A stretch of 64,000 nt of DNA, taken from NCBI RefSeq assembly GCF_025195095.1, contig NZ_JANAVZ010000006.1, positions 1 to 64,000 on the forward strand, given 5' to 3'. The stretch's first letter is position 1; the number at the start of each line of letters is the position of its first letter. The position numbers and the translations under genes are program-made. A model generated the notes under the pieces. That model did not search any database. It had not been told where the DNA came from and was given only the letters and a program-made list of their open reading frames with translations. This DNA comes from Paracoccus maritimus (lineage in GTDB: Bacteria > Pseudomonadota > Alphaproteobacteria > Rhodobacterales > Rhodobacteraceae). Below, in pieces: positions 19,361 through 27,917 of this stretch.

Positions 19361-20086
19361 TCAGACGGCCAGAAAGCCGCCGTCCAGCGGAAGCACGGCG
19401 CCGGTGATCATCGCGGCGTCGGGTGACAGCAGCAGGGCGATGCTTTTCGCGACATCCTCGGCCTCGGCAAAGCGGCCCAAAGGGTGGCGCGCCATCATCG
19501 GATCGCGCTTTCCCGGATCGCTCCATGCTTCGGCGGCAAGTTCGGTCATTGTCACGGTCGGCGCCAGGGCTGTGACCCGGATACCATGCGGGCCCAGCTC
19601 CCTGGCCATCACACGGGTCGCGCCCTCCAACCCTGCCTTCGAGGCGGCATAGCAGACGTGATCGGCAAAGCCGCGATGACCTGCGATGCTGGTGACGTTG
19701 ACGATTGCGCCGCCGCCCCCCGCCGCCACGCGGGCGCGGGCAAATTCCTGCGCGCAGATCAAGGCCGTCCGCAGATTGATCCCCATGACCGTCTCATAGC
19801 CCGCATCGGTCATTTCCAGCAGGCTTTCCAGCACGTTCGTGCCGGCGCAGTTAACCAGGAAATCGCAGGTTCCGGCGTCGGCCATCGCCCGGCGCGCGGC
19901 GGCGGGGTCGGCCAGATCCGCAACGACGCTGCGGGATCCCGTTTCGGCGGCCAGGCTGTCCAGATCGGCGCCGGTGCGGCTGATCGCCACGACCTGCGCG
20001 CCACGTTCGGCCAGCAAGCGTGCGGTGGCCCGCCCGATCCCCTTGCCGGCTCCGGTGATGATGACGGATTTTCCAGTGAATTCCAT
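19361..20086 (-). CDS. L-xylulose reductase-like SDR (DCXR family)
   Basis: 241 residues strikingly like dicarbonyl/L-xylulose reductase of animals and bacteria: GAGKGIGRATARLLAERGA, VAISRTGADLDSLAAE, NVTSIAGHRGF with the catalytic Ser, VCYAASKAGLEGATRVMA with Tyr and Lys, then AWSDPGKRDPMMARHPLGRFAE and a final PLDGGF. Members reduce L-xylulose to xylitol with NADPH. The start at 20086 follows GTGAGG. Together with the xylitol-dehydrogenase-like protein at 26686-27729 it could convert L-xylulose to xylitol to D-xylulose. Substrate assignment is inference; the family placement is solid. Confidence 0.82.
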   Translation of the reverse strand: MEFTGKSVIITGAGKGIGRATARLLAERGAQVVAISRTGADLDSLAAETGSRSVVADLADPAAARRAMADAGTCDFLVNCAGTNVLESLLEMTDAGYETVMGINLRTALICAQEFARARVAAGGGGAIVNVTSIAGHRGFADHVCYAASKAGLEGATRVMARELGPHGIRVTALAPTVTMTELAAEAWSDPGKRDPMMARHPLGRFAEAEDVAKSIALLLSPDAAMITGAVLPLDGGFLAV

Positions 20087-20147
20087 TGCAAGCCTCACAA
20101 GATGGTTCGGTTGGACGCGGCCCGATTTTCGGTGGGACGCCCGGATG

Positions 20148-21779
20148 TCATGTCAATATGGCCTCGGCGGTTTTCTGGCGGATTTCACGCGCCGTGCGCT
20201 GCAGCGTCAGGAACGCCTCAAACCGCGCATCCTGAAGCCGCCTGACCCGTCCCTGGACGGGGACATAGCGATCCTGCACACGCGTCATGACCGGCATCGC
20301 GCTGTGAATATCGTCGAAGCTTCCCGCCGCGACCGCGCCCAGGATGGCCGATCCCAGAAGGACAGGTTCCGCGCATTCCGTCGCCTCGACGGGCAGGCCG
20401 GTGGCGTCCGCAAGGATCTGGCGGATCAGCGGGTGCTGTCCCGCGCCGCCGCTGATCGCGATGCTGTCCACCGGCGCACCGTTCATGGCCTGTGTCTCGA
20501 TGATCTGGCGAAGGCCGTAACCAAGGCCGCAGATCCCCGCGACATACAGCGCGATCAGCCCGTCCAAGCCGGTTTCGACATCCTGTCCGGCAATCACCGC
20601 CCGCGCCTGCGGATCGGCGAAGGGCGCACGGTTTCCAAGGAATTCCGGGACCACATGAACCTGCCCGGCCAGCATCACCGCGTCCGAGGCGGCCCCTGCC
20701 CGGTCAAGCGCGGTGTCGGCCAGCCATGCCGGCAGCGACATAGCCGCAGCCTCGGCGCGGGCCTTCGCCTCGGCATGGGCTGGATGCAAAGTCACAAGAT
20801 GATCGATGGCAGCGCCGGCGACCGACTGGCCGCCTTCGTTCAGCCATGCGCCGGGCACCATGGCCGAGAAATAGGGCCCCCAGACGCCCGGCACGAAGGC
20901 AGGCTTGGTCGTGGTCGTCATGGTGCAGGACGAGGTGCCGAAGACATATCCCAGACAGCGTGTCGGATCGCCGCCGCCGCCCTGCGCGCCGACCGTTCCG
21001 ATCCCGCCCGCATGCGCGTCGATCAGGCCCGCACCGACCGCGATGCCGGGGTCAAGCGCCATCTGCCGCGCCGCCTCCGGGGTCAGCCCCTTCCCCAGCG
21101 CGGTGCCGGGTTCGACGACCTCGGTGCCGATCCGGGCAAAACCGTCCAGTGCAAGATCGCCCAGCCCAATACCGTGGAAATATTCAGGGTCCCAGCGCCC
21201 TTCATGCGCCAGATAGGTCCATTTGCAGGTCACCGTGCAGGTCGAACGCGCAAGGCTGCCGGTCGCCTTCCATGTCAGGAAGTCGGTCAGGTCGAAGAAA
21301 TGCCCCGCAGCATGATAGATGTCGGGCCGGTTTTCCTTCAGCCACAAGAGCTTGGGCGTCTCCATCTCGGGCGAGATGCGGCCGCCCACATACCGCAGCA
21401 CGTCATGGCCCTGCGCGTTGATCCGTTCGGCCTGCTCGACAGCGCGGTGATCCATCCACACGATGATGTCGCGTTCGGGACGGTCCGGATCACCCACCGG
21501 CAGTGCCGTGCCATCGACGCCCCGCACGACCAGCGAACAGGTCGCGTCGAACCCGATGCCGCGCACGCTGTCCGGCCGGATGCCCGCCTGTGACACCGCC
21601 TGCCTGGTCGCGGCACAGACAGCGTCCCAAACCTGATCGCCGGATTGTTCTGCGATGACGCCCGCGCGGTGCATGTCGATGTCGCGCCTGGCGGTGGCAA
21701 GCAAATTGCCGGTCCGGTCGAAAACCCCGGCGCGGGCCGAGCCGGTGCCGACATCGATGCCAATGAAATGATCGCTCAT
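20148..21779 (-). CDS. FGGY-family pentulose kinase, D-ribulokinase type
   Basis: ATP-dependent kinase predicted to phosphorylate D-ribulose (or a related ketopentose) at C5. At 543 residues it matches the eukaryotic/bacterial FGGY D-ribulokinase branch, not XylB: FIGIDVGTGSARAGVFD, GFDATCSLVVRG, WMDHRAVEQAERIN, YVGGRISPEMETPKLLWLKE, FDLTDFLTWKATG, SLIDAHAGG-type LIDAHAGGIGTVGA, and VWGPYFSAMVPGAWLNEGGQS are all shared with it. The FGGY signature and ATP-site ISGGAGQHPLIRQILAD lie in the second half. CGGAG precedes the start. It follows the ABC permease by 61 bp, so uptake and phosphorylation are encoded together. Confidence 0.88.
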   Translation of the reverse strand: MSDHFIGIDVGTGSARAGVFDRTGNLLATARRDIDMHRAGVIAEQSGDQVWDAVCAATRQAVSQAGIRPDSVRGIGFDATCSLVVRGVDGTALPVGDPDRPERDIIVWMDHRAVEQAERINAQGHDVLRYVGGRISPEMETPKLLWLKENRPDIYHAAGHFFDLTDFLTWKATGSLARSTCTVTCKWTYLAHEGRWDPEYFHGIGLGDLALDGFARIGTEVVEPGTALGKGLTPEAARQMALDPGIAVGAGLIDAHAGGIGTVGAQGGGGDPTRCLGYVFGTSSCTMTTTTKPAFVPGVWGPYFSAMVPGAWLNEGGQSVAGAAIDHLVTLHPAHAEAKARAEAAAMSLPAWLADTALDRAGAASDAVMLAGQVHVVPEFLGNRAPFADPQARAVIAGQDVETGLDGLIALYVAGICGLGYGLRQIIETQAMNGAPVDSIAISGGAGQHPLIRQILADATGLPVEATECAEPVLLGSAILGAVAAGSFDDIHSAMPVMTRVQDRYVPVQGRVRRLQDARFEAFLTLQRTAREIRQKTAEAILT

Positions 21780-21840
21780 CCGCTGAACTCCGGTTGCAAG
21801 AAATTCGGGGGCGGCAGGGAGGGGGCCGCCCCCACGGCGA

Positions 21841-22818
21841 CTAGCGCCATTCGCGGCCGATATAGATGGCCAGAAGGATGATGAATCCCTTGATCACGTC
21901 CTGCAGATACGGGTTGATGCCCATCAGGTTCAGCCCGTTGTTGATGATCCCCAACAGCACCGCGCCGATCAGCGTGCCGATGATCAGGCCGCGTCCGCCC
22001 GAAATGGCGGCGCCGCCCAGAACCACCATCGCGATGGCATCCAGTTCGAACGCGACACCTGCACCGGGCTGGCCGCTCATCAGGCGGCCTGTCAGGACGA
22101 TGGCCGCCATGGCCGAGGTGAAGCCCGAGATCATGAAGACATACAGCTTGACCCGCTTGGTGTTCACGCCCGACAGGTTCGCTGCCGTCTCGTTCCCGCC
22201 GATCGCATAGACGTGGCGCCCGAACGAGGTGCGCTGCAACAGCACCCAGGCCGCGGCGTAAAGCAACACCATGATGATGATCGGCACCGGCACCCCCGCG
22301 ATGCGGCCAACGCCGAACCACGAGACCCATCCCGGCACCCCGCTGATCGGGTAACCGCCGGAATAGACAAGGCCGAATCCGCGCGCGATCAGCATGGTTG
22401 CCAGCGTCACGATGATCGCGGGCATCTGTCCCCACGCGACCAGCACGCCGTTGAAGACCCCGAACAGCACGCCGACCACGATCATGGCCAGCAACCCGGC
22501 AACGCCCGGCATGCCCATGTTCACCATGACCCCGGCCCCAAGCGTACCGCACAGCGCCATGACCGCGCCGACCGACAGGTCGATCCCGCCGGTCAGGATC
22601 ACGAAGGTCATGCCGATCGCCAGGATGCCGATGATCGACTGCTGCCGCAGGACATTGACGATGTTGTCCACGCTGAAGAAATTGTCGCTGGCGAATGCCA
22701 TGACGGTCGAGACGGCGATCAGGCCGACCAGCGGCAGGATCAGGGGCGAGTGCTTGAGCCCGCCAAGGATGGATTGCCACGCCGATGGCGGCGCTTCGGG
22801 TGAGGATTCATGCGACAT
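21841..22818 (-). CDS. sugar ABC transporter permease (CUT2, RbsC-like)
   Basis: Inner-membrane channel of a CUT2 sugar importer, 325 residues with about 9-10 helices. Family landmarks: [58 protein letters not shown] (the EAA-like coupling loop of RbsC) and the C-terminal [19 protein letters not shown]. The N-terminal 15 residues are hydrophilic. It overlaps the ATPase gene upstream by 11 bases. With the neighbouring binding protein and double ATPase it forms a complete importer, expected to carry a pentitol or pentose judging from the operon's enzymes. Confidence 0.92.
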   Translation of the reverse strand: MSHESSPEAPPSAWQSILGGLKHSPLILPLVGLIAVSTVMAFASDNFFSVDNIVNVLRQQSIIGILAIGMTFVILTGGIDLSVGAVMALCGTLGAGVMVNMGMPGVAGLLAMIVVGVLFGVFNGVLVAWGQMPAIIVTLATMLIARGFGLVYSGGYPISGVPGWVSWFGVGRIAGVPVPIIIMVLLYAAAWVLLQRTSFGRHVYAIGGNETAANLSGVNTKRVKLYVFMISGFTSAMAAIVLTGRLMSGQPGAGVAFELDAIAMVVLGGAAISGGRGLIIGTLIGAVLLGIINNGLNLMGINPYLQDVIKGFIILLAIYIGREWR

Positions 22819-24310
22819 ATCTGACTTTCCCCGTGGTAGCGTGGGTCATGATTTCTTCGGAATTGATGGCATCGCCCTGGACGGTCGCGACGATCGCGCC
22901 GCTGCGGAACACGCAGACACGATCCGACATGCCGATCACCTCGGGCAGTTCGGACGAGATCATGATGATCGAGTATCCGTCCTCGGTCAGGTTGCGCATC
23001 AGCTGATAGATCTCTGCCTTGGCGCCGACGTCGATGCCGCGTGTCGGCTCGTCGAAAATCAGGATCGGCGTGTTGTGGTTCAGCCAACGGGCGATGACGA
23101 CCTTCTGCTGGTTGCCGCCCGACAGCGTGTCCACGGCGACATTCGGACCCGGAGCCTTGACCTGCACGTCTTTCATCACGCTTCTGGTCGCTTCCAACTC
23201 TTTCTTCAGGTCGAGGAAGTACTTCATCGCCCGATACTTGCCGTAATTGTTCACCGACACGTTCTGCATGATCGAGAACGAGGTGATCAGCCCCTGATCC
23301 TTGCGGCTTTCGGGCAAAAGACCGATGCCGCGTTCCAGCGCCTCTTTCGGGTTGGCGGGGCGTTTCGGGTCGCCGTTGATCTCGACCTCGACTGCGGCGG
23401 CCGGATAGGCGCCCATGATCGACAGCGCGGTCTCGGTCCGTCCGGAACCGACCAGACCGGCGAATCCCAGAATTTCGCCCTGATGCAGTTGGAACGAACT
23501 GACGGGACCGTTCTTCCGCAGCTGGATATTTTTCGCGTCAATGACCACGCGCCGGTCGGGCAAAGCCGTGGGCTTGGGCGGGAAATTGTTCTCGATCCTG
23601 CGTCCGACCATCATTTCGACCAGCCGGTCGGTGTCGATCGCGCTGACCTCGCACGTGCCGACATATTCGCCATCGCGCAGCACCGTGATCCGGTCACAGA
23701 TCTCGAAGATCTCGTCCAGATGGTGCGAAATAAACACCATCGCGACGCCCTGCTGCCGCAGATCGGCCATCACCTTGAACAGATGTTCGACCTCGCCGGG
23801 CGTCAGCGTCGCGGTCGGTTCATCCAGAACCAGAATGCGCGCATCCAGCGACAGAGCCTTGGCGATCTCGACGAATTGCTGTTCGGCCACGCTGAGATCG
23901 GCCACCGGCACGTCAAGCGGCACATCGACGCCCAGCTTGCCCAGAACTTCCCTTGCGCGGGTCCGCATGGCCCTGCGGTTCAGCAGGCCGAAGCTGGTGG
24001 TCTTCTCGCGTCCCAGGAAGATGTTCTCGACCGCGGTCAGATAGGGGATGAGGCTGAATTCCTGAAAGACGATCCCGACCCCCGCGGCGATGGCGTCATC
24101 GTAATGGGCGAAATCCTGTTCCCTGCCGTCGATGCGGATGGTGCCCTCATCGGCCTTCAGGATGCCGCACAGGATCTTCATCATCGTCGATTTTCCGGCA
24201 CCGTTCTCGCCCAGAAGGGCGTGCACCTCTCCGGCGCGGACTTCCAGATCGACGCCGTGCAGCACCTTGACCGGCCCGAAGGCCTTTCTGATGCCCCTCA
24301 TCTCTAGCAT
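22808..24310 (-). CDS. sugar ABC transporter ATP-binding protein (CUT2, RbsA-like, duplicated)
   Basis: 500 residues made of two fused ABC domains. Domain 1 has Walker [12 protein letters not shown], signature [16 protein letters not shown] and Walker [16 protein letters not shown]. Domain 2 has the degenerate Walker [11 protein letters not shown] typical of RbsA, signature [16 protein letters not shown] and [15 protein letters not shown]. The start at 24310 was chosen because GGAGG lies 7 nt before it; an ATG at 24325 would place that site inside the gene. Second gene of the leftward operon, 57 bp after the binding-protein gene. Confidence 0.94.
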   Translation of the reverse strand: MLEMRGIRKAFGPVKVLHGVDLEVRAGEVHALLGENGAGKSTMMKILCGILKADEGTIRIDGREQDFAHYDDAIAAGVGIVFQEFSLIPYLTAVENIFLGREKTTSFGLLNRRAMRTRAREVLGKLGVDVPLDVPVADLSVAEQQFVEIAKALSLDARILVLDEPTATLTPGEVEHLFKVMADLRQQGVAMVFISHHLDEIFEICDRITVLRDGEYVGTCEVSAIDTDRLVEMMVGRRIENNFPPKPTALPDRRVVIDAKNIQLRKNGPVSSFQLHQGEILGFAGLVGSGRTETALSIMGAYPAAAVEVEINGDPKRPANPKEALERGIGLLPESRKDQGLITSFSIMQNVSVNNYGKYRAMKYFLDLKKELEATRSVMKDVQVKAPGPNVAVDTLSGGNQQKVVIARWLNHNTPILIFDEPTRGIDVGAKAEIYQLMRNLTEDGYSIIMISSELPEVIGMSDRVCVFRSGAIVATVQGDAINSEEIMTHATTGKVRYVA

Positions 24311-24367
24311 GTCACGTCCTCCCATTTCAGCCCGCGCCCGGAATGCCCGGGCGCGGTCGGTCGCAGA

Positions 24368-25288
24368 TTACCAGGAGAAGCCTTCGGCGTTCTCGGCATC
24401 GACAACCTTCACGTCGATCGGCACCTCTGCCGGCACGACCTGGGCGCCCCAGTGCTTGGCCAGCGCCATGGCCAGACCGATGCGAACCTGATCGCGCGGG
24501 AACTGGGCAGTGGTCTCGATGAACGCCGTGCCCTTGGCGATCGCCTCGACCGCCTCGGGCGCACCATCGACCGAGGTCAGCTTGATGTCCTTGCCCGATC
24601 CCTGGATCGCGGCCAGCGCGCCCATCGCGCCGCCGTCATTGACCGAGAAGATGCCAGCAAGGTCCGGATGCGACTGGATCATGTTCTCGACCACGCCAAG
24701 CGCAACCGAACGGTCCTGACGGCCGTTCTGGGTATCGACCAGCGTGATGCCTTCGGCTTCTTCCAGCGCGGCCTTGCAGCCTTCGACACGTTCAAGGATC
24801 GGCACGACCGGGATGCCGTCGAGTATCGCGACTTCGCCTTCGCCCCCCAGCGCCTCGGCCAGATACTTGCAGGACTGGTACCCCGCGTCTCGGTTCTTGG
24901 AGCCCACGAAGCTGTCGACCGGACCGTTGGCGTTGGCGTCCACCGCAACGACGATCGCCCCCGCATCCTTGGCCATCCTGACGGCGGTTTCGATGCCCGC
25001 GCTGTCGGTCGGGTTGACCAGCAGGATGTCGATGCCCTGCTGCAGCATGTCCTCGACGTCGGAAATCTGCTTGGCGACGTCGTGCCCCGCATCGGTCACG
25101 ACCACCTCGGCGCCCAGTTGGGCGGCGGCTTCGTTCAGCGCCTCTTGCATGCTGACGAAATAGGGGTTGTTCATTTCCTGGAACGTCATGCCGATTTTCA
25201 GCGGTCCGTCGTCCTGCGCGGCGGCCAATCCGGCCGACGTGGCAAGCGCGATGGTCGCGATGGATGCGGTTTTCAAGAATGTCTTCAT
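24368..25288 (-). CDS. sugar ABC transporter substrate-binding protein (periplasmic, RbsB-like)
   Basis: Periplasmic receptor of the CUT2 importer, 306 residues. A clear signal peptide (MKTFLKTASIATIALATSAG, cleavage after LAAAQ-type AAA-Q) precedes a type-I binding fold: IGMTFQEMNNPYFVSMQEAL, QQGIDILLVNPTDSAGIETAV, VGSKNRDAGYQSCKYLAEAL, and GIFSVNDGGAMGALAAI. These are ribose-binding-protein landmarks, including the NPY(F) and ND residues contacting the sugar. CGGGAGGAACCC precedes the ATG. First gene of the operon; the 96 bp between it and the araC stop must hold the promoter or the two are cotranscribed. Confidence 0.93.
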   Translation of the reverse strand: MKTFLKTASIATIALATSAGLAAAQDDGPLKIGMTFQEMNNPYFVSMQEALNEAAAQLGAEVVVTDAGHDVAKQISDVEDMLQQGIDILLVNPTDSAGIETAVRMAKDAGAIVVAVDANANGPVDSFVGSKNRDAGYQSCKYLAEALGGEGEVAILDGIPVVPILERVEGCKAALEEAEGITLVDTQNGRQDRSVALGVVENMIQSHPDLAGIFSVNDGGAMGALAAIQGSGKDIKLTSVDGAPEAVEAIAKGTAFIETTAQFPRDQVRIGLAMALAKHWGAQVVPAEVPIDVKVVDAENAEGFSW

Positions 25289-25384
25289 GGGTTCCTCCCG
25301 TTGATGAAGATGGCACGTCTTTTCCGCACGCTGCCGACATGCTGCCTGCAACGATGGAAAACTGGGAAAGGGTGAATGGTCGTC

Positions 25385-26269
25385 CTAGCTGGCCATGCGC
25401 ACCGTGTTGTTGGCCGCGAATGTTGCCCTGAATTCGGACGGCGACATGTTCTTCAGCTTCAGGAAATGCCGGTTGAAGTTCGACAGGTTCGAGAAGCCGA
25501 CCTCGAAGCAGATGTCCGCCACCTTGGTGTCGGGGTCGGACAGCAGCATGTGACAGGCCAGATCGATCCGAAGCTGGTTGCGATAGCGGACCAGCGTCGT
25601 GCCGGTATGGCGCTTGAATGACCGCGAGAAGGCGCTTTGGCTCTGGCCGGTCAATTCGGCAAGCTCGGCCTCGCTCAGCGGTTCGTTCAGGTTATCGCGC
25701 AGATGGGCGATGGCGCGGTTCATGTCCGATTCCTCGGCCTTTTCCAGATCCAGGACGAAGCTGAGACTGGCCAGCGTCTGCGCCTGCGGTGCGTTCACCA
25801 TCAGATCGAGGATCTCGAAGAAAAGCCCAAGGCGTCGCGTGCCGCGCGCGTCGATCAGGCGGCGGATCAGGGGACGTACCGCTTGCGCGGTATCGTCGCC
25901 GAAAAGGACCCCACGCCGGCTGCGGTCCAGCAGATGTCTCGCGGCGTCCAGCTCGGGAAAGGTCGCAAGCGCCCCATCGATGAAACTCTCGGGGAACTGG
26001 ATGACCTGGGTGCGTTGTGGAACGATCTCGCCGGGGCGGATATCGCTGATCCAGTTCTGCGGCAGGTTCGGTCCCGTCATGATCAGTTGGCCGGGCGCGA
26101 ATTCGCCGACATGGTCACCGATGTAGAACTTGCCCGACGTGGCGACGACCTGATGGATTTCGTATTCGGGATGATAGTGCCAGCGCACCGTCCGGAAGGG
26201 ATAGCCATGCTTCCACGCGGCGAAGGATTCGCCTTTCCTGATGTGAACCAGCTCCAGATCGGGCTGCAT
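25385..26269 (-). CDS. AraC-family transcriptional regulator with cupin sensor domain
   Basis: Probable activator of the adjacent pentitol operon. 294 residues: an N-terminal cupin-like ligand domain (HYHPEYEIHQVVATSG, GDHVGEFAPGQLIMTGPNLP, about 25-110) and a C-terminal double helix-turn-helix (LSEAELAELTGQSQSAFSRSFKRHTG and DTKVADICFEVGFSNLSNFNRHF, about 190-290), the latter holding the AraC signature. GGAAGGAGGAGATC is a very strong ribosome site. It is codirectional with the operon, and a perfect GTTCTT-GT-AAGAAC palindrome lies 28-41 bp upstream of its start. Confidence 0.93.
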   Translation of the reverse strand: MQPDLELVHIRKGESFAAWKHGYPFRTVRWHYHPEYEIHQVVATSGKFYIGDHVGEFAPGQLIMTGPNLPQNWISDIRPGEIVPQRTQVIQFPESFIDGALATFPELDAARHLLDRSRRGVLFGDDTAQAVRPLIRRLIDARGTRRLGLFFEILDLMVNAPQAQTLASLSFVLDLEKAEESDMNRAIAHLRDNLNEPLSEAELAELTGQSQSAFSRSFKRHTGTTLVRYRNQLRIDLACHMLLSDPDTKVADICFEVGFSNLSNFNRHFLKLKNMSPSEFRATFAANNTVRMAS

Positions 26270-26296
26270 GATCTCCTCCTTCCCGCGCCGGATCCT

Positions 26297-26310
26297 GTTC
26301 TTGTAAGAAC
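26297..26310. promoter_or_regulatory. 14-bp palindrome GTTCTT-GT-AAGAAC upstream of araC
   Basis: Perfect inverted repeat of 6 bp with a 2-bp centre, 28-41 bp before the regulator's ATG, well placed for autoregulation or for a hairpin in the 5' leader. A related half site (CCCGTTCTAG) lies about 30 bp further upstream. No experimental motif is known to me. Confidence 0.35.
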
Positions 26311-26622
26311 GGTCCTCCTCGTGGCGCCGATTCCCGTTCTAGCACTTGCAACGGCTGTGCCTCCACGACACCAGCCGGAAATTTCTGATACTTTTTTGAC
26401 ACGAACCGCCTGTATTTCATCAACGCCCTTCAGCAATTTGCAGATCACGCACTTGCCGCAGCGCAGAATAAAGTTGCAAGGGCGGACCCGAATGGGCGCA
26501 TTTCGGGCAGGATTTCGGAACTTAGCCGACGAAGAGGCGCGTAGATTGTCAGGATAAGCCGCATGTTCGCCTATACTTTTTCTTCATATCAAGTCACGAC
26601 CGGATGGCAGCGCAAAACCAAG
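26311..26622. other. non-coding stretch between araC and the xylitol-dehydrogenase terminator
   Basis: Within the 416-bp gene-free interval 26270-26685 this part has no ORF with a ribosome site and family similarity. It is more AT-rich than its surroundings (runs such as ATACTTTTTTGACA near 26389-26401 and CTATACTTTTTCTTCATATC near 26571-26590), so it probably carries the araC promoter, but I cannot place convincing -35/-10 pairs. Confidence 0.5.
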
Positions 26623-26648
26623 GGCCCCGGCGTCGGCACGCCGGGGCC
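26623..26648 (-). terminator. Rho-independent terminator of the xylitol-dehydrogenase-like gene
   Basis: An 11-bp perfect stem (GGCCCCGGCGT / ACGCCGGGGCC) with a 4-nt loop, 38 bases past the stop codon at 26686. On the minus strand it is followed by C-TTGGTTTTGC, a usable U-rich tract. It separates the dehydrogenase transcript from araC. Confidence 0.8.
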
Positions 26649-26685
26649 AGTCACATAGTTCCATGATACGAGGGTTTGCGGCCTG

Positions 26686-27729
26686 TCAGGCCTCGGGCAT
26701 TCTGATCTGGATCTTCACGTCCGTTTCGCGGGCCTCGACGGCCCTATCGAAAGCCGCGACGCTGTCCGAGAAAGGCAGCGTGGCCGATATCAGCGGCTTC
26801 AGATCGACCTTCCCAGCCCCGATCAGCGCGATGGCCCGATCATAGATATTGGCATAGCGGAACACAGTCTCGACCCGCAATTCCTTGGCCTGCAGGCCCA
26901 CGATATCGACCGGGACCGGATCGACCGGCATGCCGACCAGCACGATTGCGCCACCGGGGCGCGCAAGTGCCGGCAGACCAAGGACCGCGGGGGCCGCGCC
27001 GGAACATTCGAACACCACATCGGCCCCCCAGCCGTCGGTGGCCTCGGCAATCGCCTCGGCAGCCGGCTGCTGACGAATATTGATGGTCTCGATGCCGTCA
27101 TATGCTCCGATGATGTCCAGCTTGGGTTGTGCCAGATCGGCCACATAGACCTTGGCGCAGCCCCCCGCCAGCGCCGCCAGCGCCGTCATCATGCCGATCG
27201 GACCGGCACCTGTCACAAGCCCGACGTCACCCGGCTGGATGCGGGCCCGCAGCGCGCTTTGCATGCCGATGGCGAAGGGCTCGACCATCGCCCCTTCGGC
27301 GAAGGACATGGTGTCCGGCAGCTTGAAGGTGAAGGCCGCCGGATGGATCACATGCGGCGTCAGGCAGCCATGCACCGGCGGCGTCGCCCAGAAGGTCACC
27401 GCCGGGTCGACGTTGTAGATCCCGAGGCGCGAGGCCCGCGAGGTCGGATCAGGGATGCCTGGCTCCATGCAGACCCGGTCGCCCACCTTCAGATGCTGCA
27501 CATCCGCCCCGGTCTGGACAACGGTGCCCGACGCCTCGTGACCCAGGATCATGGGTTCCTTCACGACGAAGGGGCCGATCTTGCCATGCGTGTAGAAATG
27601 CACGTCCGAGCCACAGACCCCGACGGTGTGCACGGCAATGCGCACGTCCTGCGGACCCAGTTGATCCGGCAAAGCGATGTCGCGCAGCGCCAACTCCCCC
27701 TTGCGTTCAAGAACAAGTGCCTCGGCCAT
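26686..27729 (-). CDS. zinc-dependent medium-chain dehydrogenase, xylitol/sorbitol dehydrogenase-like
   Basis: Predicted NAD-dependent oxidation of a polyol such as xylitol to D-xylulose. 347 residues from the ATG at 27729 (GGGAGGAACTGAA upstream). It shows the catalytic zinc ligands Cys in [10 protein letters not shown] and His-Glu in [11 protein letters not shown], polyol-type landmarks [27 protein letters not shown] and [15 protein letters not shown], and a Rossmann motif [16 protein letters not shown]. The structural-zinc four-Cys loop is largely missing, as in many sorbitol dehydrogenases. It has its own terminator and lies beyond araC, so it is a separate transcript beside the pentitol operon. 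Confidence 0.88.
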   Translation of the reverse strand: MAEALVLERKGELALRDIALPDQLGPQDVRIAVHTVGVCGSDVHFYTHGKIGPFVVKEPMILGHEASGTVVQTGADVQHLKVGDRVCMEPGIPDPTSRASRLGIYNVDPAVTFWATPPVHGCLTPHVIHPAAFTFKLPDTMSFAEGAMVEPFAIGMQSALRARIQPGDVGLVTGAGPIGMMTALAALAGGCAKVYVADLAQPKLDIIGAYDGIETINIRQQPAAEAIAEATDGWGADVVFECSGAAPAVLGLPALARPGGAIVLVGMPVDPVPVDIVGLQAKELRVETVFRYANIYDRAIALIGAGKVDLKPLISATLPFSDSVAAFDRAVEARETDVKIQIRMPEA

Positions 27730-27917
27730 TTCAGTTCCTCCCATTCGCGGCGCGTGGTCCGACGGGGTCGGGCCGCCAAAACTGCACGCAGCATCGTTGA
27801 CGCCGGAAAGCCTGTCGCGTCGCGCACGAGCTGTAAATCCCCCTCACCCGCGTTCGAGGCGGAATTTCGCGGGAACGGAAAAAATCTATCAGCCCCGGCC
27901 ACGATCCGCCTGTCGGT

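Noticed and set aside
22394..24307. 637-codon plus-strand frame over the ABC permease and ATPase genes
   Set aside because: Spans two real genes on the other strand; composition is not protein-like.
27730..27917. Terminator after the caspase fusion gene
   Set aside because: A T-rich run is present on the minus strand (GATTTTTTCC) but no stable stem precedes it, so I did not call one.
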